This document shows positions 50,968 through 60,436 of a stretch of 64,000 bases of DNA, piece after piece (the first letter of the stretch is position 1; each line of letters begins with the position of its first letter). The position numbers and the translations under genes were made by a program. Origin of the DNA: Bin5 sp022821545. Lineage in GTDB: Bacteria; Chloroflexota; Anaerolineae; Caldilineales; Caldilineaceae. Location of the stretch: positions 3,968,001-4,032,000 of the forward strand of contig CAXXLO010000002.1 of assembly GCA_963664085.2 (NCBI GenBank), read 5' to 3'. The notes below the pieces were generated by a model, which ran no database searches, was not told where the DNA came from, and worked only from the letters and a program-made list of their open reading frames with translations.

Positions 50968-51867
50968 ATGTCAGTTCATACCGAGGCAAGGCAAGAGCCG
51001 ACAGAGATGCAGCTAGCCGGCTGCTGCGAAACAGCAGAAAAGTCGTCCGGCATAGCACTTGAGGACCCGCAGGCCATCCGCGACGAGGTCCTGTCCTACT
51101 ATGGAGATGTTGCCGAACTGCAGTTGAACGGCGGTGAATCGCAGGGCTGTTGCGGCAGCGAGTACTACGCAGTTGAAGATTTGAGCCAGTTGCCCGACGC
51201 CGCCGTAAACAGCAGCCGGGGGTGCGGCAATCCGAACGCGATCGCCTCCTTGCGGCCCGGCGAAACGGTACTCGATCTCGGCTCCGGCGGCGGCTTGGAC
51301 GTACTTCTGTCAGCCCGCCAGGTCGGTAAAGACGGTTTTGTTTACGGCGTGGACATGAACGACAAAATGCTCGAGCTGGCCGGGCGCAACGCCGACAAGG
51401 CAGGCGCGACGAACGTGGAGTTTCGAAAGGGAGACCTGGAGGAACTTCCATTGCCGCCCGACGTAGTCGACGTGATCATCTCCAACTGCGTCATCAATCT
51501 CACCGCCGACAAAGGCAGGGTCCTCGATGAGGCCTTTCGGGTGCTCAAGCCGGGAGGACGCATCGCGATTTCGGACATTGTCGTCGACGGCGATCTTGGC
51601 GGGCTGCCGGTCAGCGAGGAACAGATTCGGGCCGGACTGAGCTGGGCCGGTTGCATCGCCGGCGCGCTGACAATCAGCGAATTCAGCGCTCTCCTGCAGG
51701 CGGCCGGCTTTGAAGAAATCGCCATCACGATCGAGCAGCGTTATGCGCCCGCCGATTTCACACGCGACCGGCCCTCGGCACTCTCAGACCTCGATCCGGC
51801 CCAGTTGCAAGAGCTGCTCCATCGCTTTACCAGCAGCAGCATTCAGGCGCGCAAGCCCAACCGGTGA
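50968..51867 (+). CDS. arsM: arsenite S-adenosylmethionine methyltransferase
   Basis: Methylates arsenite stepwise using S-adenosylmethionine. The 299-residue protein has the SAM motif VLDLGSGGGLDVLLSARQVG (about 101-120). The three cysteines needed for arsenic binding are present: C86 in SRGCGNP, C174 in SNCVINL and C229 in WAGCIAGAL. N-terminal CC pairs (19-20 and 61-62) are extra, as in several bacterial ArsM proteins. The ATG at 50968 is preceded by AGGGAGAAACAGCCC. A TTGACA lies at 50844-50849 but without a good -10 partner. The next gene overlaps by 4 bases. Confidence 0.93.
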   Translation: MSVHTEARQEPTEMQLAGCCETAEKSSGIALEDPQAIRDEVLSYYGDVAELQLNGGESQGCCGSEYYAVEDLSQLPDAAVNSSRGCGNPNAIASLRPGETVLDLGSGGGLDVLLSARQVGKDGFVYGVDMNDKMLELAGRNADKAGATNVEFRKGDLEELPLPPDVVDVIISNCVINLTADKGRVLDEAFRVLKPGGRIAISDIVVDGDLGGLPVSEEQIRAGLSWAGCIAGALTISEFSALLQAAGFEEIAITIEQRYAPADFTRDRPSALSDLDPAQLQELLHRFTSSSIQARKPNR

Positions 51868-53144
51868 GCAGGTACTGGACGGTCTGGTCGGCGGCGCTGC
51901 TGTTCTTTGCCGCCTTCTACGCCCTCCTGGTCCCGATTCCCCTGTACCTGGAGGCAGCCGGTTTACCCGACTGGCAGATTGGACTGGTCCTGGGGGCTTT
52001 TGGCGTAGCCTCCCTGGTTGGACGTCCGCTGACAGGGGCCGTCAGCGACCATCTGGGACGGCGCCCTGTCATCCTGTTCGGCACGGTCTCGCTGGCCGCC
52101 GGGGCGGCCCTGATGAGCTTCGCATCCAATCCGACGCTGCTGTTCGGACTGCGCGTACTCCAGGCAGCTGGATACGTCACTTTTACGACCGCGGCCACCG
52201 CTCTCGTCGCCGACCTGGCGGAACCGCAGCGCAGGGGCGCCGCCCTCGCGCTTTTCGGGGTGGCAGCCAATGTCGCCATTACTTTGACCCCGGCCGCGGT
52301 CAGCGCAGGGCTGGACTGGCTTGCCCCGCAGTTCGGCTGTGAGGCTTCCCCTTGCCCCACCTGGTGTATTCAAGCCGGTGACGGTTCCAGTGCCGTCGGC
52401 GGCGATGGTCTGTGCCCCATTTGGGGCCGCGGCATTGGCCACAGCGCGTTCTTTTTGAGCTCTGGGCTATCTCTTCTTGCCGGCGCACTCGTCTGGCGGG
52501 CAATACCAGCGGCTGGCAGGCAGGTGGGCGGCAATTTCAGTCTCGGCCAGCTGGCCTCGCTGCCGCGACCCCTACGGGGTCCGATGCTCACGACCGCGCT
52601 CTTCGGCGTCAGCTTCGGCGCCCTCTTCGCTTTTCTTCCTCTGCTGGCGGAACGCAGGGAGCTAGCCTCGGCAGGTCCGGCCTATGCCGTGTACGGCGTC
52701 TCGATTGTCGTCACCCGCATTCTGACCGGACGGCTGCTGGACAGACCCAACCGGGGCCAGGTCCTTCTACCTGCCCTGATAGTTTGTGCCGCCGGCCTGG
52801 CGGGCCTCGCGGTTGCGGCCAATATGCCCGTTCTTGCCGGCAGCGCCGCGCTGATCGGCATAGGCTCCGGCATCTGTCACCCTGCCCTGATTGCCATCTG
52901 CGTGGACCGGATGCCGTCGGCGCAGCGCGGTCGCGCCACGGCCGGTTTCTACCTGGCTTTCGATCTTGGAATCGGAATGGGGAGCTGGATTCTCGGGCTG
53001 ATTCTGGACGGGGCCGGACTGTCGGGGCTCTATTTTGCGGCGGCGCTGGTCAGCGTGGCTGCGGCGGCATCGGCCCCGCTTCTAATAGGCAGTCAGCGAG
53101 CACAGTCTCAATCGGCAACGAGAGAGAGCCACGACACGGGTTAA
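51864..53144 (+). CDS. MFS transporter, translationally linked to arsM
   Basis: Major facilitator superfamily protein, 426 residues, about 12 helices, with GTG start overlapping the arsM stop (GTGA). The signature loop between helices 2 and 3 is SDHLGRRPVILFG, and DLAEPQRRGAALALFG follows helix 4. A loop around residues 157-190 contains four cysteines (159, 164, 168, 184) in CEASPCPTWC...LCPIW. The placement suggests export of arsenic species, but this family is not ArsP, ArsB or Acr3, and I cannot confirm the substrate. ArsJ is also an MFS protein but is tied to a glyceraldehyde-3-phosphate dehydrogenase, absent here. Confidence 0.85.
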   Translation: MSRYWTVWSAALLFFAAFYALLVPIPLYLEAAGLPDWQIGLVLGAFGVASLVGRPLTGAVSDHLGRRPVILFGTVSLAAGAALMSFASNPTLLFGLRVLQAAGYVTFTTAATALVADLAEPQRRGAALALFGVAANVAITLTPAAVSAGLDWLAPQFGCEASPCPTWCIQAGDGSSAVGGDGLCPIWGRGIGHSAFFLSSGLSLLAGALVWRAIPAAGRQVGGNFSLGQLASLPRPLRGPMLTTALFGVSFGALFAFLPLLAERRELASAGPAYAVYGVSIVVTRILTGRLLDRPNRGQVLLPALIVCAAGLAGLAVAANMPVLAGSAALIGIGSGICHPALIAICVDRMPSAQRGRATAGFYLAFDLGIGMGSWILGLILDGAGLSGLYFAAALVSVAAAASAPLLIGSQRAQSQSATRESHDTG

Positions 53145-53196
53145 TGCCCCGCCCGTTCCGCCGCATGCTTCAGAATGTTGGCCGTTGCGAGGGAGT

Positions 53197-53910
53197 CTAC
53201 CCGGCTGCGGTCGCCTGCAGGACCCACACTTCCGGCTCTTCAGGGAGGGCGGCCTTCGTTAGCTCGACTTCCGGGGCATCAGCCCTCCGGACACGATCCG
53301 GAGGATACCGCTGCGTGAACTCCTTAACGTCGGCCATCCTGGGAAACTTGCAGCCCGGCAGATCATAGTGCATCGGAATTGTGACGGCAGGACGCAAGAT
53401 GTCAAGAGCATCATGGAGGTCCGGCAACTCTATCGTGGGCGGGCCGCCCGTAGGAACAATCGCCACGTCCACTGTGCCCATCTGATCCAGCTGCCAAGGC
53501 TCAAGGCGATTGCCCACGTCGCCAAAATGCACGAGGCGGATCCCTTCAACTTCAAAACAGTAGATCGCGTTGTCGCGCGGTTGCAGCTTTACGCGCATCG
53601 ACTCCATCGCAGGGATAGCTCTGAAACGGATACCGGCCTGCGTCATGGCAGTCGAATCCTGGGGCTGCCGGCCTGGACCGTCCCCGTCTGAAAAACTCAG
53701 AAGATGGGTGGCCGTTACCACCTCGGGATCTCCCGGGATCATCTCGGCGTTGGCGTGGGCGGAGTCGTCATCGGAGCTGCGCACAACGATGTCCGCGGTC
53801 TCGGTTACAGCTGCAAAGCCGGACTTGTGCGGCGTATAGGGGTCGGTAATGATGCTGACGCCGCCGCCTTCGATTCGCAGACAGGCGTGTGCATACCACT
53901 TGATTCTCAT
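53197..53910 (-). CDS. metallo-beta-lactamase-fold protein with altered metal site
   Basis: A 237-residue UlaG-like MBL-fold protein. It begins MRIKWYAHACLRIEGGGVSIITDPY, as in UlaG/RNase-Z-like families. The usual H-x-H-x-D-H motif should follow the fourth strand; here VVRSSDDDSAHANAEMIPGD stands at that place, so only the last histidine is kept. Later ligands HFGDVGN and PMHYDLPG are present. It may bind a different metal set or be non-catalytic. It lies 36 bases after a zinc alcohol dehydrogenase gene on the same strand. Confidence 0.8.
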   Translation of the reverse strand: MRIKWYAHACLRIEGGGVSIITDPYTPHKSGFAAVTETADIVVRSSDDDSAHANAEMIPGDPEVVTATHLLSFSDGDGPGRQPQDSTAMTQAGIRFRAIPAMESMRVKLQPRDNAIYCFEVEGIRLVHFGDVGNRLEPWQLDQMGTVDVAIVPTGGPPTIELPDLHDALDILRPAVTIPMHYDLPGCKFPRMADVKEFTQRYPPDRVRRADAPEVELTKAALPEEPEVWVLQATAAG

Positions 53911-53946
53911 GCTCTCCCTCTTGGAGTTTCTACGGCCGGGTTGGAG

Positions 53947-54984
53947 TCACTCCGGAAACTGCAGGACTGTTTTGGTCCCCTTACCTGTCTGTACGCGCCG
54001 CACTGCCGCCAGGATGTCATTCAGCCCGCACCGCGTCGAAATCACCGTCTCGATCTCCTCAGCGCGGCTGCCGACAAAATCGAATGCCTTGTGGAACTGC
54101 TTGACAGAAGAGGCAAACGTCCCGGTCAGAGTGATTTCACCGTAATGGATCCAGCGGGGATCAACCGTCATCATCTCACCACGGGGCGTACCACCAAACA
54201 CATTGAAGACACCACCGTTGCGCACGAGCGGCAGATAGCTCTCCATCACCTGCGGGATGCCGACAGCCGCAATGACAACGTCGGCGCCGACCTCAGTCAG
54301 ATCTCGCACGACGGCCGCCGCGTCTTCCTTCTCCGGATTGACCACTTTCATCGCGCCCAGCCTTAGCGCCATGGTCAGCCGGGCCTCGTTCATGTCTATG
54401 CAGACCACGCGGGCGCCCAATGCCTTCGACACGGCTGTGTGCATAAGACCCAGGGGGCCCGCTCCTACCACGACTACGGTGTCACCTGCCTTTGTGCCGC
54501 ACTGCTCGGCGGCCGCCAGGCAACAGGAGACCGGCTCGATCATCGCAGCCAGGTCGAACGGCATGTCACCGACGTCGATGACCCCGCCCAACGCGACAAT
54601 CTCCGCCGGGATCCTCACAAACTCGGCGAATCCGCCGTCGTCGCCATGTCCCAGCCCATGCTCATGGAGGCAGAGACTGTTGCGGCCCCGGCGGCAGTAC
54701 AGGCACTCGCCGCAGGCCGCAATCGGATACACGGCCACGCGCTGGCCGACATGCAGGCCGGTCTCTCCGGCTCCGGCGCCCAATTCAGCGACTGTGCCGG
54801 CCACTTCATGCCCCAGTATCGCGGGAAGTTCGGCAGGAGTCCCGGCGCCACCCAGGATCTTGACGTCGGTTGCGCAGACGCCGGACGCCCTGACCTTCAC
54901 GACCACCTCCCCTTTGCCGGCCCGGGGCCGCGGGACCTCGGCTATTCTGATCTCATTCTTCCCGTAAACGACTGCCGCCTTCAT
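53947..54984 (-). CDS. zinc-dependent alcohol/polyol dehydrogenase
   Basis: MDR-family NAD(P)-dependent dehydrogenase of 345 residues. Catalytic zinc ligands fit C37 in SGVCATDVK and H/E of GHEVAGTV. The structural zinc lobe CGECLYCRRGRNSLC shows four cysteines. The coenzyme domain has VVVVGAGPLGLMHTAVSKALGARVVCID. Length and motifs match sorbitol/threonine dehydrogenase-like proteins. The gene begins 32 bases inside the CcmI-like gene and is followed by the MBL-fold gene, so it is transcribed with cytochrome maturation genes. Substrate unknown. Confidence 0.9.
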   Translation of the reverse strand: MKAAVVYGKNEIRIAEVPRPRAGKGEVVVKVRASGVCATDVKILGGAGTPAELPAILGHEVAGTVAELGAGAGETGLHVGQRVAVYPIAACGECLYCRRGRNSLCLHEHGLGHGDDGGFAEFVRIPAEIVALGGVIDVGDMPFDLAAMIEPVSCCLAAAEQCGTKAGDTVVVVGAGPLGLMHTAVSKALGARVVCIDMNEARLTMALRLGAMKVVNPEKEDAAAVVRDLTEVGADVVIAAVGIPQVMESYLPLVRNGGVFNVFGGTPRGEMMTVDPRWIHYGEITLTGTFASSVKQFHKAFDFVGSRAEEIETVISTRCGLNDILAAVRRVQTGKGTKTVLQFPE

Positions 54985-55354
54985 TCGTGTGCAGTTCCTC
55001 TACCCTGCGCCGATTCAGAATATCGAGTTCCAACCGTTCATTCAACTGAATGGGCGGCTCCCCTGAAGCACTCGTTCCGTCGTCCTGCGCGTCCAACTGT
55101 TCGATCAGTCTCAACGCCCTGTTACGCAGAATCCTGTTGAAACGCACGAAGTCTGCGTCTTCGATCTTGCCGACACCGTGATCGAACTCGAGCTCCCTGA
55201 TCGCCTCCAATGCGACCTCTTTGCGGGCAAACAGATCGGCCAGCCGCTCGCCTTCGGTCGAGATCGGGGTCTGTGTCCGGCCGAACAGAGGCCAGACGAC
55301 GTACCCTACGGCCGCAATGCCAACTACACCGATCAGCAAAAGTGTTACCCACAT
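54953..55354 (-). CDS. CcmI/CycH-like cytochrome c biogenesis protein, short
   Basis: A 133-residue protein with one N-terminal membrane helix (residues 3-24, TLLLIGVVGIAAVGYVVWPLF) and a cytoplasmic helix pair. The segment LADLFARKEVALEAIRELEFDHGVGKIEDADFV closely resembles the N-terminal part of CcmI. The C-terminal TPR part of proteobacterial CcmI is missing. It lies directly downstream of ccmF, which supports a role in heme attachment. It overlaps the alcohol dehydrogenase gene by 32 bases. Confidence 0.75.
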   Translation of the reverse strand: MWVTLLLIGVVGIAAVGYVVWPLFGRTQTPISTEGERLADLFARKEVALEAIRELEFDHGVGKIEDADFVRFNRILRNRALRLIEQLDAQDDGTSASGEPPIQLNERLELDILNRRRVEELHTNEGGSRLREE

Positions 55355-55455
55355 GGTTTCCAGTCAAATCCGTGGAGGCAGAATCGGGATACCCTGTCCG
55401 GGAGACCTCTTACGGGCACAGTTCTACACGGCGGAGGCGCCAGGGCGGCCCTCCT

Positions 55456-57546
55456 TCAGGCCGCCGCCTGACCGGCCGCCGCTCCTTCAGGCAGAGGGGA
55501 AGTCAACTCTCGGGAGGAAGGCGCGGAGAGCGGATGGGGCCACACACTGACAAGCGTGCCAAACACAACGAGGAGCCCGCCGACCCACATCCACATCGTG
55601 AGGGGATTGATGTAAACGGTGAAAGTCGCGCTGCTCCCGTCGCCTTCCCAGCCGTTGAGAATCACATAAACGTCTTCGGCAGGGGTCATACGCAGCCCGA
55701 CTTCGCTCGTTGGCTGGTCCGGCGTCTTTTCATAGATGTTGCGGCGGGGGAAGATCTTTCCCAGGGGGCGGCCTGACACCGCATCGGACACGTTGAGATT
55801 GGCCCTGATTTCGGTATGGTTGCTCCTCTGCTCCGATTCGAGCGCGACATATTTCAGCGTATATCCGGCAAGCTCGACCGAGTCCCCTCTGGTCAATGTG
55901 ACGTGTGTGGTCGACTGGTAGAACTCGTTACCAATGATGGCGACCCCAATCAGCACGATGCCAAAATGAATAACGTATCCCCCATAGCGGCGTCCGTTGC
56001 GGCGGATCAGACCCCATAGAGCGGCGGGCAACTGTTCCCCTCTTGACCGCCGCCGCGCCATAGCGCCGCGGACAAACTCCTGGACAATCGTCCCCGCCAC
56101 GAAGATGCAGACGGTGAACCCGACAATCGGAAATACGTTGCGGCTTGTGAAAAGCAGAAAGGGAACCGATATCAGCGCTGCCGCCAGAGGCCACGTGAAC
56201 TGTCTTCGCAGCGCCTTTGCGCCCGTTCGCCGCCATCCCAGCAAGGGACCGACGCCCATCAGAACAAACAGCAGCAGGAACAGAGGACCCGCCACCCGGT
56301 TGAACCAAGGGGCCGCCACCGAGATCCGTTCTCCCGTCAGGATCTCGCTGAACATGGGGTAGAAGGTACCCCACAGCACAACAAAAGCAATACCGGCGAA
56401 CAGCCAGTTATTGGTCAGGAAGGCCCCCTCCCGGCTCGAGATCGAGTCGATCACGTTTTCCCCTTGCAGGAAGGGCAGGCGCTGAAAGAGAAGCAGCAGG
56501 AACCCGACCGTAATCACCGCCAGGAAAACAAGAAAATAGGGGCCCACCGGACTCTGCGCGAAGCTGTGAACGCTGCTCAAAATGCCGCTGCGCGTCGTGA
56601 AGGTACCGAGGATGACCAGGGTAAAGGTCAGCCATATCAGCGTGACGTTCCACACCTTCAGAATGCCGCGCTGCTCCTGGATGATGATACTGTGCAAAAA
56701 CGCCGTCGCGGTCAGCCACGGCAGGAAACTGGCATTCTCCACCGGGTCCCAGGCCCAGTACCCGCCCCAGCCCAGCTCCATGTAGGCCCACTGGCTGCCC
56801 ATGATGATGCCTGCCGAGAGAAACATCCAGGGGATCAGCGTCCAGCGCCGCACGGTTCGCACCCAGCGCCGGTCCAGACGCCTGCTCAACAGGGCGGCGA
56901 CGGCAAAGGCGAAGGGTACACTCAGGCCAACCCAGCCCAGATAGAGCATGACCGGGTGGATCACCATCCAGTAGTTCTGGAGCAGGGGGTTCAGTCCGCG
57001 CCCATCACCAGGCACAACGCCTATCTGTTCAAAGGGGTTGGCGCTGAAAACCAGCAGGACCAGGAAAAAGAGAAGTATCGCCAGCAGCGTGCCGTTGACG
57101 TAGGGCATCAGCGTGCGCTGACTCGTTCGAAATGTCAGCGCCGCCGCTGTAGTGAACAGACTGAGCAGGAGAGTCCAGAAGAGGAGACTGCCGGCCTGAC
57201 CGCCCCAGATTGCGGCGAACTTGTAGAAGGTGGGTAGAGTTCGCTCGGAGCTGTTCCAGATATAGGCGATCTGAAACTGGTCTGTCAGGAGACCGTACCA
57301 CAGGATAACCGCCGAGATACCTACCAGTCCGCAAACAGCATATACCGTGCGGAAGCTGGCCGCCGCCAGCCTGTGACCCCAGGCAGATACAGGACCTGTT
57401 TCGGAAGGTTTACTCTGCCCTGACGTTGCGGCACCCTGTGCCGCTCCACTTAAGTCCAGCCGGCCTCCCCAGAACCCTGCCGCCATTCCGAACGCACAGA
57501 GGATCAGGGCCAGCACGAGCGTCAAGTAAGCGAAATCAAATATCAT
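55456..57546 (-). CDS. ccmF: cytochrome c heme lyase subunit CcmF
   Basis: Membrane heme-handling subunit of the system I cytochrome c maturation machinery, 696 residues with about 14 helices. The WWD heme-binding motif is clear around residues 260-278 (GWGGYWAWDPVENASFLPW). Histidines at GIGVVIH-like positions appear as MVIHPVMLYLGW and AFLHSIIIQEQRG. The periplasmic C-terminal domain has VALESEQRSNHTEIRANLNV. CcmF needs CcmE and CcmABC, which are not in the window. The copper ATPase gene is 28 bases upstream. Confidence 0.94.
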   Translation of the reverse strand: MIFDFAYLTLVLALILCAFGMAAGFWGGRLDLSGAAQGAATSGQSKPSETGPVSAWGHRLAAASFRTVYAVCGLVGISAVILWYGLLTDQFQIAYIWNSSERTLPTFYKFAAIWGGQAGSLLFWTLLLSLFTTAAALTFRTSQRTLMPYVNGTLLAILLFFLVLLVFSANPFEQIGVVPGDGRGLNPLLQNYWMVIHPVMLYLGWVGLSVPFAFAVAALLSRRLDRRWVRTVRRWTLIPWMFLSAGIIMGSQWAYMELGWGGYWAWDPVENASFLPWLTATAFLHSIIIQEQRGILKVWNVTLIWLTFTLVILGTFTTRSGILSSVHSFAQSPVGPYFLVFLAVITVGFLLLLFQRLPFLQGENVIDSISSREGAFLTNNWLFAGIAFVVLWGTFYPMFSEILTGERISVAAPWFNRVAGPLFLLLFVLMGVGPLLGWRRTGAKALRRQFTWPLAAALISVPFLLFTSRNVFPIVGFTVCIFVAGTIVQEFVRGAMARRRSRGEQLPAALWGLIRRNGRRYGGYVIHFGIVLIGVAIIGNEFYQSTTHVTLTRGDSVELAGYTLKYVALESEQRSNHTEIRANLNVSDAVSGRPLGKIFPRRNIYEKTPDQPTSEVGLRMTPAEDVYVILNGWEGDGSSATFTVYINPLTMWMWVGGLLVVFGTLVSVWPHPLSAPSSRELTSPLPEGAAAGQAAA

Positions 57547-57574
57547 CGCCGGTTCATGGCCCGTTCAAGGTCTG

Positions 57575-60232
57575 TTATAACTGGAGCTGGCGAAGACGGA
57601 GGGCATTGATGACGACGCTGACACTCGAAAAGGCCATGGCCGCGGCCGCCAGAATCGGATGGAGCTGCTGCAGAAACGGCGGCGCCCAGACAAAAGGCGC
57701 CAGAATGCCGGCTGCAATCGGAATCAGGGCGACGTTGTAGCCGAAGGCCCAGCTCAGGTTCTGCCTGATGTTTCGCATCGTTGCCTGGGACAGCAGGATC
57801 GCCTGCGGAACGCTGCGCAGGTCGCCTCGGATGAGGGTCACGTCAGCCGCCTCCATCGCCAGGTCGGTCCCGGCGCCGATGGCGATGCCAACGTCAGCCT
57901 GCGCCAAGGCCGGCGCATCGTTGATGCCGTCACCGAGCATCGCGACCCGAAACCCTTCCGCCTGCATCGCCTTGACCTGATCGACCTTTTGGCCGGGCAG
58001 CAGCTCCGCGAACACGCGGTTGATGCCCACCTCCCTGGCAATCGCGTCGGCAGTGGCCTGGTTGTCGCCGGTCAGCATGGCGACAGTGAGTCCCATCTTC
58101 CGCAGAACGGCTACAGCCTCTGCGGAACCCTCTTTCACCGAGTCGGCAACTGCTATCAACGCAGCGGCCCGGCCGTTCACGGCCAGCCAGACCGTGGACT
58201 TGGCTTCGGCCTGAAGTTCCTCATATTGGGGGACAAGCCCGTTCAGGTCGACATCTTCCTGTTCCATCAGCCTCAGATTGCCGAGCAGGACCCGTTTCTC
58301 TTCAACATCCGCCGCGATCCCGTGGCCGGCAAGCGCTTCAAAGCGGGCGGGTTCTGCCAGTTCCAGCCCGTTTGCCTGTGCCGCCCGCACAATCGCTTCG
58401 CCGAGAGGATGCTCCGACCCGCGTTCGGCTGAAGCCGCGAGCCTCAGCAGATCAGTTCGTTCCGTTGGGGAGGGCAACTGCGCTTCAGGCCGGTCAAAGC
58501 CCATTAGAGGCGTTTCGCGGCTCACCACCAGGTCGGTGACTGCCGGTTCACCCAGGGTAATCGTCCCGGTCTTGTCCAATAGAACAGCCGTGAGCTTTTG
58601 CGTATGTTCGAGGGCCATACTGTTTCTGAACAGGACGCCCATGCCGGCGCCCTTGCCAATGCCGACCATGATAGAGGTGGGGGTGGCCAGACCCATCGCG
58701 CAGGGACAGGCGATCACCAGAACCGCGACCACTCTCAGCAGGGCAGCCACAAATCCCGCCCCTGCAAACATCCAGACCACAAACGTCACGCCCGCCAGGC
58801 CGATCACAGCCGGCACAAAGTAGGCCGCAACCTGGTCTACCATTCGCTGGATTGGCGCCTTGCTGCCCTGGGCCTCTTCTACCAGCCTGATAATCTGCGC
58901 CAGGGCCGTTTCGCGACCGACTTTGGTCGCCTCGATTCCCAGCAGACCGCGACCATTCAGGGTCGCCCCGAAAACGCCGTCGCCCGCCTCCTTGTCCACC
59001 GGCATGCTCTCGCCGGTGAACATGCTCTCGTCGACGCTGGACTCTCCCGAGACGACGAGCCCGTCGACCGGAATTCTCTCGCCCGGGCGAACAATGACCA
59101 TGTCCCCGACCAGAACCTCCTCGACCGGGAGGTCGATTTCCTGCCCGTCGCGCAACACGCGCGCCGTCCGGCTCTGCAGACCGATCAACTCCTTGATTGC
59201 CGCGCTCGTACGGCCTTTGGCTCTCGCCTCCAGAAGTTTGCCCAGGACAACTAGCGTAATTATGACCGCCGAAGTCTCGAAATAGACGTGTGCGCCAAGT
59301 AGGCCGCTGCCGACGGTAGTGGCGGCCAGCACCGCCAGGCTGAAAATGTAGGCAACCGTCGTTCCCATCGCTACAAGAACGTCCATATTGGCGCTGCGAT
59401 TGCGCAGGCTCTTGAACGCGCCCACATAGTAGTCCCAGCCGACGAAGAACTGCACCGGCGTGGCCAGCAGGAAGAGGAGCCAGTTGACCCAGGCGCCTTG
59501 CATCCATGCGCCGAAGAGTCCGAAGTCCCGCCCCATGCTGATTATCAGCAGCGGAAGCGAAAAAATGACGCCCACAAGCAAGCGAACGAACTCATGCTGA
59601 ATAGCCGCCGCGCGCGCCGCCGCCTCAACATCTTCTTCGGCCTCATCGAAGACCTGATGCGTTGATTGCACGGGAACGGGACCGCCCCCGTTTGAGGCGA
59701 CTTGGGCAGCGGCGGGCGCACCGACAGCGCCAGTCGCACCGACTACGGGCGGCGCTTCGGTCGAAGGCGAAGCCGCCGCAATTGTATCGTATCCCGCCTT
59801 GCGGATGGCCTCCACAATCGGAGCGCGTGACCCCAACCCGCTCACATATTCGACATTCGCCTGCTCCGCCGCAAAGTTAACGCTGGCATAGACCACGCCG
59901 TCAACCTCTCCGACGGCCTTCTCAATGGCATTGGCACAGGCGACGCACGACATTCCGATGACTGGCAGCGATAGAGTCAGCGTGGGGATCTTGTAACCGG
60001 CGCGTTCGACCTGCTGGCGCACTTCCGCCAACACTTCATTCGCCGGCTGTTGACCGGCGTCGACGGTCAAAGTCAGCCGCTCGCTGGCAAAGTTGACCTC
60101 AGCCTCTGCCACCGCCCCAGCCTTCTTGCTGCCGGCTTCCACCGAAGCCGCGCAACCGAGACAGGTCATTCCGATTACGGGGACGGTGAATTGCTTTGTT
60201 TGGTTCATCTGCCGGTTGGCACTTTCAGTCAT
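57575..60232 (-). CDS. copA: copper-translocating P1B-type ATPase
   Basis: Exports Cu+ (or Ag+) across the inner membrane, or loads copper into cuproproteins. The 885-residue protein has two heavy-metal-binding domains at the N-terminus with GMTCLGC (C24/C27) and GMSCVAC (C96/C99). Eight membrane helices carry the CPC motif in IACPCAMGLATP. TGESMPVDKEAGD, DKTGT, SEHPLGEAIV and MLGDGINDAPALAQADVGIA are the phosphorylation and ATP-binding motifs. The ATG at 60232 was chosen; an open stretch up to 60529 is unconserved. It precedes ccmF, consistent with copper and heme delivery to cytochrome oxidases. Confidence 0.93.
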   Translation of the reverse strand: MTESANRQMNQTKQFTVPVIGMTCLGCAASVEAGSKKAGAVAEAEVNFASERLTLTVDAGQQPANEVLAEVRQQVERAGYKIPTLTLSLPVIGMSCVACANAIEKAVGEVDGVVYASVNFAAEQANVEYVSGLGSRAPIVEAIRKAGYDTIAAASPSTEAPPVVGATGAVGAPAAAQVASNGGGPVPVQSTHQVFDEAEEDVEAAARAAAIQHEFVRLLVGVIFSLPLLIISMGRDFGLFGAWMQGAWVNWLLFLLATPVQFFVGWDYYVGAFKSLRNRSANMDVLVAMGTTVAYIFSLAVLAATTVGSGLLGAHVYFETSAVIITLVVLGKLLEARAKGRTSAAIKELIGLQSRTARVLRDGQEIDLPVEEVLVGDMVIVRPGERIPVDGLVVSGESSVDESMFTGESMPVDKEAGDGVFGATLNGRGLLGIEATKVGRETALAQIIRLVEEAQGSKAPIQRMVDQVAAYFVPAVIGLAGVTFVVWMFAGAGFVAALLRVVAVLVIACPCAMGLATPTSIMVGIGKGAGMGVLFRNSMALEHTQKLTAVLLDKTGTITLGEPAVTDLVVSRETPLMGFDRPEAQLPSPTERTDLLRLAASAERGSEHPLGEAIVRAAQANGLELAEPARFEALAGHGIAADVEEKRVLLGNLRLMEQEDVDLNGLVPQYEELQAEAKSTVWLAVNGRAAALIAVADSVKEGSAEAVAVLRKMGLTVAMLTGDNQATADAIAREVGINRVFAELLPGQKVDQVKAMQAEGFRVAMLGDGINDAPALAQADVGIAIGAGTDLAMEAADVTLIRGDLRSVPQAILLSQATMRNIRQNLSWAFGYNVALIPIAAGILAPFVWAPPFLQQLHPILAAAAMAFSSVSVVINALRLRQLQL

Positions 60233-60407
60233 GAAAGTCACCACTTGAAAGCCTTGCCTAAATTTCGTCCAGCCCAGTCTGATTCCTACAGTAACACAGA
60301 GGGGCCGATTCACGGAAACCTGACGCCAGGATATCCACACTTCCGGAAGCGCAACCTGTTTAATTTGAATCGCGGAAAAGGTCCCACCCGCACCCCAGAA
60401 ACTCCAT

Positions 60408-60436
60408 TTGAATGGCGAGGCCGTCTGTGCTAGATT
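60408..60436 (+). promoter_or_regulatory. candidate promoter of the DMFase-like gene
   Basis: TTGAAT (60408-60413), 17-base spacer, TAGATT (60431-60436). Transcription would start near 60443, about 115 bases before the gene at 60558. The 325-base gap 60233-60557 otherwise shows no gene; no strong promoter for copA on the minus strand could be fixed. Confidence 0.45.

Noticed and set aside
58548..59507. 319-residue minus-strand frame inside copA
   Set aside because: Gly/Arg-rich shadow of copA in another frame; the motifs of the P-type ATPase are in the annotated frame.
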